Shown here: one piece after another, positions 8,725 through 17,798 of the stretch | Numbering within the stretch: the stretch's first letter is position 1 | Layout of the letters: every line of letters starts with the position of its first letter | DNA from: an uncultured Eubacterium sp. | GTDB lineage: Bacteria; Bacillota; Clostridia; Oscillospirales; Acutalibacteraceae | DNA length: 64,000 nt | Direction: 5' to 3' | Assembly: GCA_900539325.1 (NCBI GenBank) | Contig: UQCC01000010.1 | Span: 28,286-92,285 of the forward strand | The notes under the pieces: model-generated | The model's input: only the letters and a program-made list of their open reading frames with translations | Told to the model about the DNA's origin: nothing | Database searches by the model: none | Translations under genes and position numbers: made by a program

Positions 8725-9381
8725 CTACTCTTTCTTTTTCTTTTTTGAACCGATTTTATTTTCGGTATGATTAATAAGTCGTTTTACATTTTCTCTGTGT
8801 GCCACAATCACTATAACCGTAAACACAAGAGCAATGAACACAAGAATAATATCTTTGTAAAAAATTCCGATAAACACAGGATAGAATATTGCCATCAAGA
8901 TTGAACCGAGGCTGACATATTTTGTTATCAAAATAGTCAAGGCGAAAATCGCAAGCAATATGAGTGCAATTCGCCAATCAATCGCAATAACCATTCCACC
9001 GCTTGTTGCAACGCCTTTGCCACCCTTAAATTTAAAATAACAAGGAAAGATATGACCAAGTACGGCAAACAAGCCTGCAAAGGATTTTAGAACCACCTGC
9101 GGATAATCGGATGCACTGTCAAGGGTAATTTTAAGTTCTTCAACAGAAACAATCTTAAAAGCGAGCCAAATAGCGAGCATAACCTTTAAAATATCGCCTG
9201 CTATAGTAAGCAAGCCCAATGTTTTGCCATAGGTACGCATCATATTTGTTGTGCCTGCATTACCTGAACCTGAATCTCTGACATCCTCACTTTTCATACC
9301 TTTTGATAAGATAACGCCGAAATTAAGACTGCCGAGCAAATATGAAATTACGGCAATAATGATAAATTTGAAAGCTATCAC
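8725..9381 (-). CDS. plsY: Acyl-phosphate glycerol-3-phosphate acyltransferase
   Basis: An integral membrane enzyme that transfers acyl groups from acyl-phosphate to glycerol-3-phosphate, the first acylation of phospholipid synthesis. The 218-aa protein has the three PlsY cytoplasmic motifs: SGNAGTTNMMR (residues about 37-47), KFKGGKGVATSGG (about 117-129) and a later segment near AHRENVKRL. About five membrane segments are visible, and the C-terminus is lysine-rich. Its ATG overlaps the der stop by 4 bp, a conserved der-plsY arrangement. Confidence 0.95.
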   Translation of the reverse strand: MIAFKFIIIAVISYLLGSLNFGVILSKGMKSEDVRDSGSGNAGTTNMMRTYGKTLGLLTIAGDILKVMLAIWLAFKIVSVEELKITLDSASDYPQVVLKSFAGLFAVLGHIFPCYFKFKGGKGVATSGGMVIAIDWRIALILLAIFALTILITKYVSLGSILMAIFYPVFIGIFYKDIILVFIALVFTVIVIVAHRENVKRLINHTENKIGSKKKKKE

Positions 9382-10709
9382 TTTTTACCCTCATTTCTTT
9401 CTCTGACGATAAATCTTACAGGAGTTCCGTCAAGACCGAAAATTTCTCTGATTTGATTTTCCAAATATCTTTGATATGAGAAATGGAAAAGTTCGCTGTT
9501 ATTAACAAAGAAAACGAATGTAGGCGGTCTTGTAGACGCCTGGGTCATATAGTAAATCTTAAGACGCTTTCCCTTATCGGTAGGCGGTTGAACTCTTGCA
9601 GTAGCAATTCCGAGAACTTCATTGAGCTTACCTGTTGAAATACGCATTGAATTTTGAGAATGAACATGAACAATCATTTCATAAAGTTTGTCAATACGAA
9701 TACCCGTTTTTGCAGAAATGAAAATAAACGGTGCATAACTCATAAATGAGAAATCAACAGAAAGTTTTTCTCTGAATTCTTTCATAGTATTGCCGTCTTT
9801 TTCAACAGCGTCCCATTTATTAACCGCAATAATGCAAGCCTTTCCCTGCTCGATTGCAATGCCCGCAACCTTGCTGTCCTGCTCTGTAAAGCCTTCTGTT
9901 GCGTCAATCATAATAACACATACATTAGCTCTTTCAACAGCCATTCTCGCACGGATAATGCTGTATTTTTCAATGCTGTCGTTTACTCTGCTTTTTCTAC
10001 GCAAGCCTGCGGTATCAATAAAATTAAATTTACCGAATTTATTTTCAATATAAGTATCGGTTGTATCCCTTGTTGTGCCTGCAATATTACTTACAATCGC
10101 TCTGTTTGTACCGCTGATACGGTTAATGAGTGAAGATTTGCCGACATTTGGCTTACCTATAACGGCAACATTGATTACTTCTTCATCTTCAGTCTCGTCT
10201 TCGGACTCTTCCGGAAAATACTTGATAACTTCATCAAGCAAATCGCCTGTACCGTGGCCGTGAACTGATGAAACTGCAATAGGATCACCCAATCCAAGAT
10301 TATAGAATTCATAAAATTCCGGGTCAGGCGCACCGATACTGTCGCACTTATTTACGCAAAGTACAATAGGTTTATTGCTCTTTTGAAGCATTGAAGCAAC
10401 CTCAATATCAGAGGCAACAACACCGCACTTTAAATCGGTAACAAGAATGATTACATCTGCGGTTTCAATAGCAATCTCTGCCTGAGTACGCATTTGAGAA
10501 AGTATTACATCGGTACTGTAAGGTTCAATACCGCCTGTATCAACTAACAAAAAGTTGTGATTTAGCCATTCGCAATCGCCGTAAATTCTGTCTCTTGTTA
10601 CACCGGGTGTGTCATCAACAATAGAAAGTCTTGAGCCTATTAACTTATTAAACAATGTAGACTTGCCAACATTAGGTCTGCCGACAATAGCCACAACGGG
10701 TTTTGCCAT
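9378..10709 (-). CDS. der: Ribosome-associated GTPase Der (EngA)
   Basis: An essential 50S assembly GTPase with two consecutive G domains and a C-terminal KH-like domain. G1 motifs are seen twice: GRPNVGKST (residues about 10-18) and GKPNVGKSS (about 183-191). The matching DTPG/DTAG and NKCD/NKWD motifs are also present. An acidic linker, EESEDETEDEE, lies between the domains. The 443-aa length is standard. It is followed by plsY with overlapping stop and start codons. Confidence 0.98.
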   Translation of the reverse strand: MAKPVVAIVGRPNVGKSTLFNKLIGSRLSIVDDTPGVTRDRIYGDCEWLNHNFLLVDTGGIEPYSTDVILSQMRTQAEIAIETADVIILVTDLKCGVVASDIEVASMLQKSNKPIVLCVNKCDSIGAPDPEFYEFYNLGLGDPIAVSSVHGHGTGDLLDEVIKYFPEESEDETEDEEVINVAVIGKPNVGKSSLINRISGTNRAIVSNIAGTTRDTTDTYIENKFGKFNFIDTAGLRRKSRVNDSIEKYSIIRARMAVERANVCVIMIDATEGFTEQDSKVAGIAIEQGKACIIAVNKWDAVEKDGNTMKEFREKLSVDFSFMSYAPFIFISAKTGIRIDKLYEMIVHVHSQNSMRISTGKLNEVLGIATARVQPPTDKGKRLKIYYMTQASTRPPTFVFFVNNSELFHFSYQRYLENQIREIFGLDGTPVRFIVRERNEGKK

Positions 10710-10739
10710 ATAATCACCTCACTGTTTATTATAACAAGA

Positions 10740-10766
10740 AAGGCGGCTTTAATAAAAAGCCGCCGA
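10740..10766 (-). terminator. Terminator after rpmF
   Basis: GGCGGCTTT and AAAGCCGCC form a hairpin between rpmF and der. The T-run on the minus strand is short, so some read-through into der-plsY is possible. Confidence 0.65.
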
Positions 10767-10777
10767 TGCTCAAATAA

Positions 10778-10957
10778 TTAGTCCTTGCTGATTACTTCTT
10801 CGCCGTTGTAGTAACCACAGTTTGCACAAACCTTATGTGGTACTGTGTATTCAGAACACTTTGGGCATTTTACAAGTGTTGGAGCAACTGCCTTCCAAAC
10901 GCTTGAACGTCTCTTATTCTTTCTTGCTTTACCTGTTCTTCTTGCTGGTACTGCCAT
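10778..10957 (-). CDS. rpmF: 50S ribosomal protein L32
   Basis: The translated frame is 59 aa. It begins MAVPARRTGKARKNKRRS, continues through WKAVAPTLVKCPKC, and ends with a second pair in VCANCGYYNG. The two CxxC pairs are the zinc-binding form of L32. GGAGG precedes the ATG. It follows the yceD gene, the conserved yceD-rpmF pair. Confidence 0.97.
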   Translation of the reverse strand: MAVPARRTGKARKNKRRSSVWKAVAPTLVKCPKCSEYTVPHKVCANCGYYNGEEVISKD

Positions 10958-10992
10958 TTTTAATTTCCTCCTTATTATAAAAACAAGTTAGT

Positions 10993-11496
10993 TTACTCAT
11001 CAATCAGCAAATCTGCCAAAGCAGCCAACCGTGGGTCAACTTCTTTTACACATTCGCATTTTTCATAATTTAAGTTTTTGCCGCAATTTTGACACAATCC
11101 TTTGCAATCATCCTTACAAAGCATTTTTGCAGGCAAAAACAACTGAATTTCCTCATTAATAAGCTCGTCAAGATCAAGAACATTGTTTTCAACAACTATG
11201 TAATCGTCATAGTCATCGTTTTCATTTTCCATAGCGTTGACAATGATTTTATTAAGAGAAAAATCATACTTCTTTTCGATGTCGTCCGCACATCTGTCGC
11301 ACACACCGAAGAAGTCAAAGTTAACATCAAGGTCAAGATACACAACTCCGACTTTTTGATACGCTCTTCCCTTTACATCAACACCGTTTTTGAGTGGTTT
11401 GTAGGTGTCATACATAAAGTCCTCGGCATCCATATGATAATCAATATTGATTTCATCCGCCGATGAATTAAGAAGATTTGTAAAATCAAGCTGCAT
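10993..11496 (-). CDS. YceD family protein (DUF177)
   Basis: A metal-binding protein of the YceD family, which in other bacteria is linked to 23S rRNA metabolism and always sits beside rpmF. The 167-aa protein has the family's C-terminal cysteine cluster CKDDCKGLCQNCGKNLN followed by CEC, and ends DPRLAALADLL. The ATG at 11496 follows GAGGTG by 6 bases; an upstream in-frame GTG has no ribosome site. It lies directly upstream of rpmF. Confidence 0.9.
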   Translation of the reverse strand: MQLDFTNLLNSSADEINIDYHMDAEDFMYDTYKPLKNGVDVKGRAYQKVGVVYLDLDVNFDFFGVCDRCADDIEKKYDFSLNKIIVNAMENENDDYDDYIVVENNVLDLDELINEEIQLFLPAKMLCKDDCKGLCQNCGKNLNYEKCECVKEVDPRLAALADLLIDE

Positions 11497-11565
11497 ACAG
11501 TTCACCTCATGTTTGCACTTTAAGTATTATATATATAAAGAGCTTTTTTGTCAATAGTAAAATTT

Positions 11566-11600
11566 AAAAAAATCGGCACACCTGCTGTCAAGTGTGCCGT
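11566..11600 (-). terminator. Terminator after the P-loop gene
   Basis: ACGGCACAC and GTGTGCCG form a hairpin followed by a T-run on the minus strand, immediately after the gene at 11606-12022. Confidence 0.88.
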
Positions 11601-11605
11601 AAATT

Positions 11606-12022
11606 TTACGCTTCGTCGCAATAATCGAAGATTTCTACCGGAAGGTCTTCCTTATCACAGCTGATTGTGAAATAGAAGTTTACATCCGAAGCCTCACTTA
11701 AGCCGGAAAGCATTTCAAAGAATTGTGGCAACTTTTCATATTCTCTGCCAACAATCTTGAATGTAGCATCAATAAGAATATCTGTAACATCGTAATTGCC
11801 TGCGCAAATACCTGCAAGAAAACCGTAAAATGCCTTGTGACCGTTAATGCCGTAAGTTTCTGTTTCAAGCAAACGAGCCTTTGATGAAATATCATATGTA
11901 AGCTTCGGTTCTTTTTCGATGCAAACGATATTTCCGTCAGAATTCTCTACACAAGAATTAACCAAGTCAATAAGTTTCTTTGTTTTTCCTGCGCCTTTAT
12001 TACCGATGATAAGTTTAATCAT
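11606..12022 (-). CDS. P-loop NTP-binding protein of unknown function
   Basis: A 138-aa protein with a Walker A motif at its N-terminus, GNKGAGKT (residues 7-14). A hydrophobic strand, VTDILIDATF, near residue 80 may serve as Walker B. The rest matches no family I can name, and no membrane segment is present. It lies downstream of pgi on the same strand and ends at a strong terminator. It looks like a compact ATPase-fold protein; its role is unknown. Confidence 0.75.
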   Translation of the reverse strand: MIKLIIGNKGAGKTKKLIDLVNSCVENSDGNIVCIEKEPKLTYDISSKARLLETETYGINGHKAFYGFLAGICAGNYDVTDILIDATFKIVGREYEKLPQFFEMLSGLSEASDVNFYFTISCDKEDLPVEIFDYCDEA

Positions 12023-12065
12023 TATTTATTCCTCCTGTAAGGTATATGATCTTTTTTATATATTA

Positions 12066-13409
12066 TCATATATCCAATTGTTTTTCAAGTTTTTCTTTTT
12101 CACTTTCATAGCCCGGCTTACCGAGAAGTGCAAACATATTTTTCTTGTAGCTTTCAACACCCGGCTGATTAAACGGATTTACACCAAGAATGTAGCCTGA
12201 AATAGCACAAGCCTTTTCAAAGAAATAGATAAGATAGCCGATTTCTTCCGCTCCGAGTTTTTCAACCTCAACAATAAGGTTGCCTACTCCGCCCTCTGTG
12301 TGAGCAAGCAAAGTACCGAGTCTTGCCTTGTCATTTACAACGCTCATCTTTTCGCCTGCAAGGAAGTTAAGTCCGTCGATATTACCCTCTTGTTCGTCAA
12401 TAACATAATCATTAAGGCAATTATTGAACTTAACAACGGTTTCAAACATTTTATCCGAACCGGATTCCTGAATATACTGACCGAGTGAGTGAAGGTCTGT
12501 TGAGAATACGCATGATACAGGGAACAAACCCTTACCGTCCTTGCCTTCGCTTTCACCGAAAAGCTGCTTGAGCCATTCGTTGAACATTGTCATATTAGGC
12601 TCATATGAAACAAAACATTCCATCTTTTTGCCTTTGTTATAAAAACAATTTCTTACTGCCGCATATTTAAGTGCCGGATTCTTTTCGATATCTGTATCGC
12701 AAAGCTCGTTTTGTGCATTTCTTGCTCCGAGCATAAGAGCATCAATGTCAATACCTGCAACGGCAATAGGGAGCAAGCCTACGGCTGTCAAAACGGAAAA
12801 TCTGCCGCCTACATCATCCGGAACGACAAATGTTTCATAGCCTTCCTTGTCTGCAAGTTCTTTAAGAGTGCCCTTGTGAGCATCTGTTGTACAGAAAATT
12901 CTCTTTGCAGCTTCTTCCTTGGAATATCTACTGTTAATAAGTTCTCTGAAAACTCTGAAAGCGATAGCCGGCTCTGTTGTTGTGCCGCTTTTTGAAATAA
13001 CATTTACGCAAACATCCTTGCCGTCGCAAAGGCTAACAATTTCGTTAAGACTTGACGGACTGATTGAATTACCGATAAAGTAAATTTGCGGAGTGTCCTT
13101 GGCAAGAAGATTATAGTTGTATGACTTAACTGCTTCAACAACCGCTCTTGCACCGAGATACGAACCGCCGATACCGATTACAATAAGAACATCGGCATTT
13201 TTCTTGATATATTCGGCTGATTTTTTAATTCTGTCGAATTCTTCCTTATCATAATTTGTAGGGAGGTCAATCCAACCCAAAAAGTCGTTGCCTTCACCTG
13301 TTTTTGACATAAGTGTATCCATAGCTTTAACTGCCTTTGGAGCAATAGCTTTAATATCGGCAGGAGATACAATAGATTCACTGTATTTTGAATTAAATTT
13401 CAATGACAT
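12066..13409 (-). CDS. pgi: Glucose-6-phosphate isomerase
   Basis: Interconverts glucose-6-phosphate and fructose-6-phosphate. The 447-aa length is that of the shorter Firmicute PGI. Key segments are GIGGSYLGARA (sugar-phosphate loop, residues about 80-90), the SKSGTTTEPAIAFR motif near residue 140, and GGRFSVLTAVGLLP near 200. The final catalytic lysine region is NPFNQPGVESYKK. Confidence 0.97.
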   Translation of the reverse strand: MSLKFNSKYSESIVSPADIKAIAPKAVKAMDTLMSKTGEGNDFLGWIDLPTNYDKEEFDRIKKSAEYIKKNADVLIVIGIGGSYLGARAVVEAVKSYNYNLLAKDTPQIYFIGNSISPSSLNEIVSLCDGKDVCVNVISKSGTTTEPAIAFRVFRELINSRYSKEEAAKRIFCTTDAHKGTLKELADKEGYETFVVPDDVGGRFSVLTAVGLLPIAVAGIDIDALMLGARNAQNELCDTDIEKNPALKYAAVRNCFYNKGKKMECFVSYEPNMTMFNEWLKQLFGESEGKDGKGLFPVSCVFSTDLHSLGQYIQESGSDKMFETVVKFNNCLNDYVIDEQEGNIDGLNFLAGEKMSVVNDKARLGTLLAHTEGGVGNLIVEVEKLGAEEIGYLIYFFEKACAISGYILGVNPFNQPGVESYKKNMFALLGKPGYESEKEKLEKQLDI

Positions 13410-13497
13410 TATATTTTACCTCTTGTGTTTATTTAATAAATTTATAGAGATACTATACTACATATTGAAATAAAAAGCAATAAAAAAACAGATTTTT

Positions 13498-14640
13498 CTA
13501 AATATGTTTAAAAATATTTAAAAATATGTATTTAAAATCAACGATTTCTACATCCTTATTCGCATATAAATCTATGGATTTAATCTTGTTGCCGTTTGAA
13601 ATAACATCAACTTTACCGAGATTATCACCCTTTTTAATCGGAGCAGAAACCTCTTTTTTTAATTTGTATTTGTATGATAAATTGTTGTTCCCTTTAGGCA
13701 CAATCATCTTTAATTGGGCATTATAATACGGCTTTATTGATTTTTCTTTACCGTTTTTAACCTTTACGGATTTAATTTTTTTACTGTTGATTTTTGCTTT
13801 AACGCAAGAATAATTTGCAAACCCTGTATCAAGTAAATATGCCGCTGTATCAAATCTATGTTCGCTTGTATCCGAGCCAAGTACAACAGCAACAAGATTA
13901 AGTCCGTCACGACTTGCGGTTGCACTGATGCAAAATCCGGCATTTGATGTTGTACCTGTCTTTAGACCGGTAATACCGCTGTATGATTTTACAAGTTTGT
14001 TTGTATTGTTAAGTTCTGTTTTACCGTTTCTTAAACTTTCAAGCCATACGGTTGAATATTTTGTAATCAATGAATGTTTCATTACTTCCCGGGAAATAAC
14101 CGCCAAATCATATGCACAAGAATAATGAGCTTTAACGGTATCATCAAGACCCGTACAATTTTCAAAATTCGTATGTTTAAGACCGAGAAATTTTGCTTTG
14201 TCATTCATCATTTTGACAAATGCAACATCCGAACCTGCTACATATTCTCCCAAAGCGGTACAAGCATCGTTTGCACTTGCGATAATTACGGCTTTTAACA
14301 GTTCTTCAACAGTCATAACTTCTCCGAGTTCAAGCCAAATTTGCGAACCGCCCATTGCAACGGCTTCTTTTGACGCGGTTACCTTATCGGATAACTTAAT
14401 TTTACCGCTGTCAAGAGCTTCCAAAACAAGCAAAATAGACATAATTTTTGTAACCGATGCCGGCGAAAGTTCTTCGTACTCATTTTCTTTATAAAGCACT
14501 TCTCCGCTGTCAAGAGCCATCAAGCAAACAGCCTTGGCACTTATTTTTTTATCTTTATCGTCATCGGTTTTGGCATAAACCGCTATCGGTATTTGAATTG
14601 AAATCACAAAACACAACAGCATTGCCAATATTTTTTTCAT
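13498..14640 (-). CDS. D-alanyl-D-alanine carboxypeptidase (DacF/DacA type)
   Basis: A secreted serine D,D-carboxypeptidase (peptidase family S11) that trims peptidoglycan stem peptides. Residues 1-23 are a signal peptide ending in VYA. The three active-site motifs are present: SVTK (residues 62-65), SAN (122-124) and KTG (227-229). A C-terminal beta-rich PBP5-like domain follows. In spore formers such proteins act in vegetative wall or spore cortex; which applies here cannot be told. The ATG at 14640 gives a clean signal peptide; a GTG four codons earlier is also possible. Confidence 0.92.
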   Translation of the reverse strand: MKKILAMLLCFVISIQIPIAVYAKTDDDKDKKISAKAVCLMALDSGEVLYKENEYEELSPASVTKIMSILLVLEALDSGKIKLSDKVTASKEAVAMGGSQIWLELGEVMTVEELLKAVIIASANDACTALGEYVAGSDVAFVKMMNDKAKFLGLKHTNFENCTGLDDTVKAHYSCAYDLAVISREVMKHSLITKYSTVWLESLRNGKTELNNTNKLVKSYSGITGLKTGTTSNAGFCISATASRDGLNLVAVVLGSDTSEHRFDTAAYLLDTGFANYSCVKAKINSKKIKSVKVKNGKEKSIKPYYNAQLKMIVPKGNNNLSYKYKLKKEVSAPIKKGDNLGKVDVISNGNKIKSIDLYANKDVEIVDFKYIFLNIFKHI

Positions 14641-14659
14641 AGTAACACCCACTTTTTTA

Positions 14660-14688
14660 TTGTAAAAGCAATATATATTTGATATAAT
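14660..14688 (+). promoter_or_regulatory. Sigma-A promoter of mtaB
   Basis: TTGTAA, 17 bases, TATAAT, in the divergent gap between the carboxypeptidase gene and mtaB. Confidence 0.65.
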
Positions 14689-14720
14689 ATCTTAAAATTT
14701 AATGTATAAAAGGAACGAAT

Positions 14721-16007
14721 ATGAAAGCAGCATTTTATACACTCGGTTGCAAGGTAAACCAATATGAAACCGAATATATGGCGGAAATTCTCAAAAACGC
14801 AGGTATGCAAATTGTATCGCACAATGAAGAAGCCGATTATTACATAATCAATTCCTGTACAGTTACCGCAACGGCAGACCAAAAAACAAGACAAAATGTT
14901 CGCAAATTTAAGCGTCAGCACCCAAATTCTGTTGTTATTCTTACAGGATGTATGCCTCAGGCATTTCCCGATCAAGCTTCGGCTCTTAACGAAGCCGATA
15001 TTGTACTTTCCAATAAAAGCAACGATGACATTCTCGACCTCATCAATCAATTTAATATCACACACAACCGTATTGTAAAAATTGACAAGCACCAAAAAGG
15101 CGATAAATTTTCAAAATGCTCAATCAATCAATTCAGCGAAAGAATCAGAGCATTTGTTAAAATCGAGGACGGATGTGACAGATTCTGCTCGTACTGTATC
15201 ATTCCGATGTCAAGAGGGCGTGTTAGAAGCAAATCGCTTGAGGATTTGAAAGAAGAAATTGCTATGCTCGGTAAAAACGGCATTAAAGAGATTGTTCTTG
15301 TGGGAATTAACCTCTCATCTTATGGCAAAGGTCAAGGTTTTAACATTGTTGATGCGGTAAAAATATGCAACGATGACCCTAACATTAAGCGTGTACGCCT
15401 CGGTTCGCTTGAACCCGATCATATAACCGATGAAGTTATTGAAGGACTTGCACAATGCGAAAAATTATGTCCGCAATTTCACATCTCGCTTCAAAGCGGT
15501 TGTGACAAAACGCTAAAAGATATGAATCGTCATTATAACTCGGACGAATATCGAAGCCTTTGCAACAAACTCCGTGACACATTCGATAATGCAACGATAA
15601 CAACGGATATTATGGTAGGCTTCAATGACGAAACGGAAGAAGATTTTAATGTTTCACTCGCCTTTGCAAAGGAAATCGGATTTGAAAAGGTACACACCTT
15701 TCCCTATTCAGAGCGTCAAGGCACCGTTGCTTCACGCAAAGGTGACAATGTACCCAAGCAGGAAAAAGAACGCAGAGCTTCTGTTATGATTGAAGAGACA
15801 AACAAGATTCGCCACGAATACTTCAACAAATTAATCGGTGCCAAAGAAGTTGTTTTGTTTGAAAACAATCTTGGCGGTAACACATATCAAGGCTACACAA
15901 AAAATTATGTGCCTGTTCGTATGGAAAGCAGCACAGACATTATCGGCAAAGAAATAGAAGTAACAATCAAAAGTGCCGACATCAATCTTGACTGTTGCTT
16001 TGCATAA
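14721..16007 (+). CDS. mtaB: tRNA t6A37 methylthiotransferase
   Basis: A radical-SAM enzyme converting t6A37 to ms2t6A37 in ANN-decoding tRNAs. The 428-aa protein has an N-terminal UPF0004 domain (TLGCKVNQYETE, NSCTVTATADQKTR, LTGCMPQAFP). Its radical-SAM core contains CDRFCSYCIIPMSRGRVRS with the CxxxCxxC triad, and the FHISLQSGCD segment follows. The opening GCKVNQYE and the TATADQK motif favour MtaB over MiaB or RimO. Its last 26 bases overlap the 3' end of the convergent gene. Confidence 0.95.
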   Translation: MKAAFYTLGCKVNQYETEYMAEILKNAGMQIVSHNEEADYYIINSCTVTATADQKTRQNVRKFKRQHPNSVVILTGCMPQAFPDQASALNEADIVLSNKSNDDILDLINQFNITHNRIVKIDKHQKGDKFSKCSINQFSERIRAFVKIEDGCDRFCSYCIIPMSRGRVRSKSLEDLKEEIAMLGKNGIKEIVLVGINLSSYGKGQGFNIVDAVKICNDDPNIKRVRLGSLEPDHITDEVIEGLAQCEKLCPQFHISLQSGCDKTLKDMNRHYNSDEYRSLCNKLRDTFDNATITTDIMVGFNDETEEDFNVSLAFAKEIGFEKVHTFPYSERQGTVASRKGDNVPKQEKERRASVMIEETNKIRHEYFNKLIGAKEVVLFENNLGGNTYQGYTKNYVPVRMESSTDIIGKEIEVTIKSADINLDCCFA

Positions 16008-17163
16008 CTTTAAGCATATTGGATACTTCCTCTTTTGCATTTTCACTTGTTAATTGTGAGAATGAAAAAATGTAGTATCCTTTTATTTTGTCTATTTTTG
16101 AAATATATGTAATTTGCCGTGCAATTATATCATTGTTATTTCTAAATTCGTTAATAATACTCTTATCATTTTCGGCAGCATATTTGTCTTTTGTATTTGC
16201 CTTGTAAAGAGGCAACCCTATGTATAAATCGACATCCGTATTTTCGCAAAGTTTAACCCATTTTTTAACGGTGAACATAAACGGTTGATACACATTTTTA
16301 AACCCGAAATACACCTGAGGGCAAATATAATCAACATATCTGTTTTTCACCCAAGTTTCAATATCTGCATAGAGGTTATTTTTATCGTTTTCTATATTTG
16401 ATGCGGGACTTATTCCGAATTCAATATTTTTATTAACAGTTTTGATTGTTTCATAAACTCTTTTTACCATATTAGTTACATTTTGCCTTCTCCAATCCGT
16501 AAGCGACAAATCACCGCCGTATTTTTTATATTCTTTTTTATCAAAATTTTTGCTTTGAGTCGGATAAAAGTAATCGTCAAAATGTATTGCGGAAATATTG
16601 TAGTTCTCAACAATTTCCTTAACACCGTTTACAATCAAATCCGTAACTTTATCGTAAGCCGGATTAAAATAAATCTTGCCGTCAACAACCTTAGTCATTC
16701 TTTTGTTTTTTATTGCAAAATTGTCGGGACTTAATTTTGTATAATCGTCATCCTGACTTACTCTATAAGGATTTATCCATGCTTCAATTTTAAGTTTGTA
16801 TTTTTGTGCAACGGAACACATTATTTCAAGAGGGTCATATAACATTTCTCCGCCCTGTGTACCGTTAAAATAAACGCTTGACGGAAAATATTCCGACAAA
16901 TAAAAAGCATCGGCACAAGGTCTTATTTGAACGGTTACCGTATTAAGCCCATACGATGAGAGCTTTGAAAATTCGTCATTTATTTTTTGTTCAAATTCAT
17001 ATTCACTTTTGCCTTTTGTAAATTCGGACAATTCATAATATGCAATCCATACGGCTTTTCTGTATTCGTTTTTTTGCACAACCGGTTGTGTATTATTCTG
17101 CGGTAACGAACAAGAAGAAAAAGCAAAGCACAAAATTAATATTAAAGGAATTACTTTTTTCAC
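15982..17163 (-). CDS. Lipoprotein with glycosyl hydrolase-like 10 domain
   Basis: A probable exported lipoprotein. The N-terminus MKKVIPLILILCFAFSSC ends in a lipobox cysteine at residue 18. The body matches the GHL10 (DUF187) barrel: KAVWIAYYELSEF, GLNTVTVQIRPCADA, KIEAWINPYR, AIHFDDYFYP and GISPASN. Members probably act on cell-wall or other polysaccharides; the substrate is unknown. The GTG at 17163 is chosen because it directly begins the signal peptide; 40 codons of open frame upstream look non-coding. The ribosome site is weak. The 3' end overlaps mtaB on the opposite strand. Confidence 0.85.
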   Translation of the reverse strand: MKKVIPLILILCFAFSSCSLPQNNTQPVVQKNEYRKAVWIAYYELSEFTKGKSEYEFEQKINDEFSKLSSYGLNTVTVQIRPCADAFYLSEYFPSSVYFNGTQGGEMLYDPLEIMCSVAQKYKLKIEAWINPYRVSQDDDYTKLSPDNFAIKNKRMTKVVDGKIYFNPAYDKVTDLIVNGVKEIVENYNISAIHFDDYFYPTQSKNFDKKEYKKYGGDLSLTDWRRQNVTNMVKRVYETIKTVNKNIEFGISPASNIENDKNNLYADIETWVKNRYVDYICPQVYFGFKNVYQPFMFTVKKWVKLCENTDVDLYIGLPLYKANTKDKYAAENDKSIINEFRNNNDIIARQITYISKIDKIKGYYIFSFSQLTSENAKEEVSNMLKVMQSNSQD

Positions 17164-17213
17164 TTGAACACTTCTTTCTAATATAGTATTATAGAAACAT
17201 ATGAGGTGATTAT

Positions 17214-17504
17214 ATGGAATACAGACTCGGCAAAAGCAAAAGAATATATGAAGAAGGAACAACGGTACCGCTCGAATGTCCAAATTGCAAAAACAGTGTC
17301 AGCTTTTCTGTTTTTTCAAATTTAAACACAAGACTTATACCACAGTTACCGGTTGTTAAACTTGAAAACGTTTATTTTCTCGTATGTCCGAAATGTGCAT
17401 CTATTTACGGCGTAGACAGACAAAAAGGCGTAAATTTTAAAAACGGTGAAAAGCTTTCTATCGGTAACTATGATTTAAAGGAACTCAAAAAATTTGAAGT
17501 ATAA
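17214..17504 (+). CDS. Small zinc-ribbon protein of unknown function
   Basis: A 96-aa protein with two CxxC pairs, CPNC (residues about 23-26) and CPKC (about 61-64), which suggest one treble-clef or ribbon zinc site. No membrane segment. GAGGTG precedes the ATG. It overlaps the next gene by 11 bp, so the two are cotranscribed. I do not recognise a named family. Confidence 0.75.
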   Translation: MEYRLGKSKRIYEEGTTVPLECPNCKNSVSFSVFSNLNTRLIPQLPVVKLENVYFLVCPKCASIYGVDRQKGVNFKNGEKLSIGNYDLKELKKFEV

Positions 17505-17781
17505 AATCATAATTATATATCTTATTGCAATTAATATTATCGGTATTATCGTTAACATTGCGGATAAGCAGAAAGCAAAGCACGGCAAATGGCGTATTCC
17601 CGAAGCAACGCTTTGGACAATCGCGCTTTTGGGTGGTTCAATCGGAAGCTACGCCACAATGAAAACAATCAGGCATAAAACAAAACACAAATCGTTTATG
17701 ATAGGATTTCCTTTAATCATCAGTTTTCAATGTGCAATAATAACATTTTTATTATTTAAAACAGAATTCGGCAGCTTTTAA
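17494..17781 (+). CDS. DUF1294 family membrane protein
   Basis: A 95-aa protein with hydrophobic helices at residues 4-22, 39-56 and 70-90. Between them lies the DUF1294 pattern: DKQKAKHGKWRIPEATL, then GGSIGSYATMKTIRHKTKH. The function is unknown. It begins at a TTG inside the end of the upstream zinc-ribbon gene, with AAAGGA about 11 bases before it. Confidence 0.85.
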   Translation: MKYKIIIIYLIAINIIGIIVNIADKQKAKHGKWRIPEATLWTIALLGGSIGSYATMKTIRHKTKHKSFMIGFPLIISFQCAIITFLLFKTEFGSF

Positions 17782-17797
17782 CTGCCGAATTTTTTAT
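17766..17797. terminator. Bidirectional terminator between DUF1294 gene and spoIVA
   Basis: ATTCGGCAG and CTGCCGAAT form a hairpin followed by TTTTTT on the plus strand. The arms overlap the end of the DUF1294 coding region. spoIVA ends from the other side two bases beyond. Confidence 0.8.
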
Positions 17798-17798
17798 T

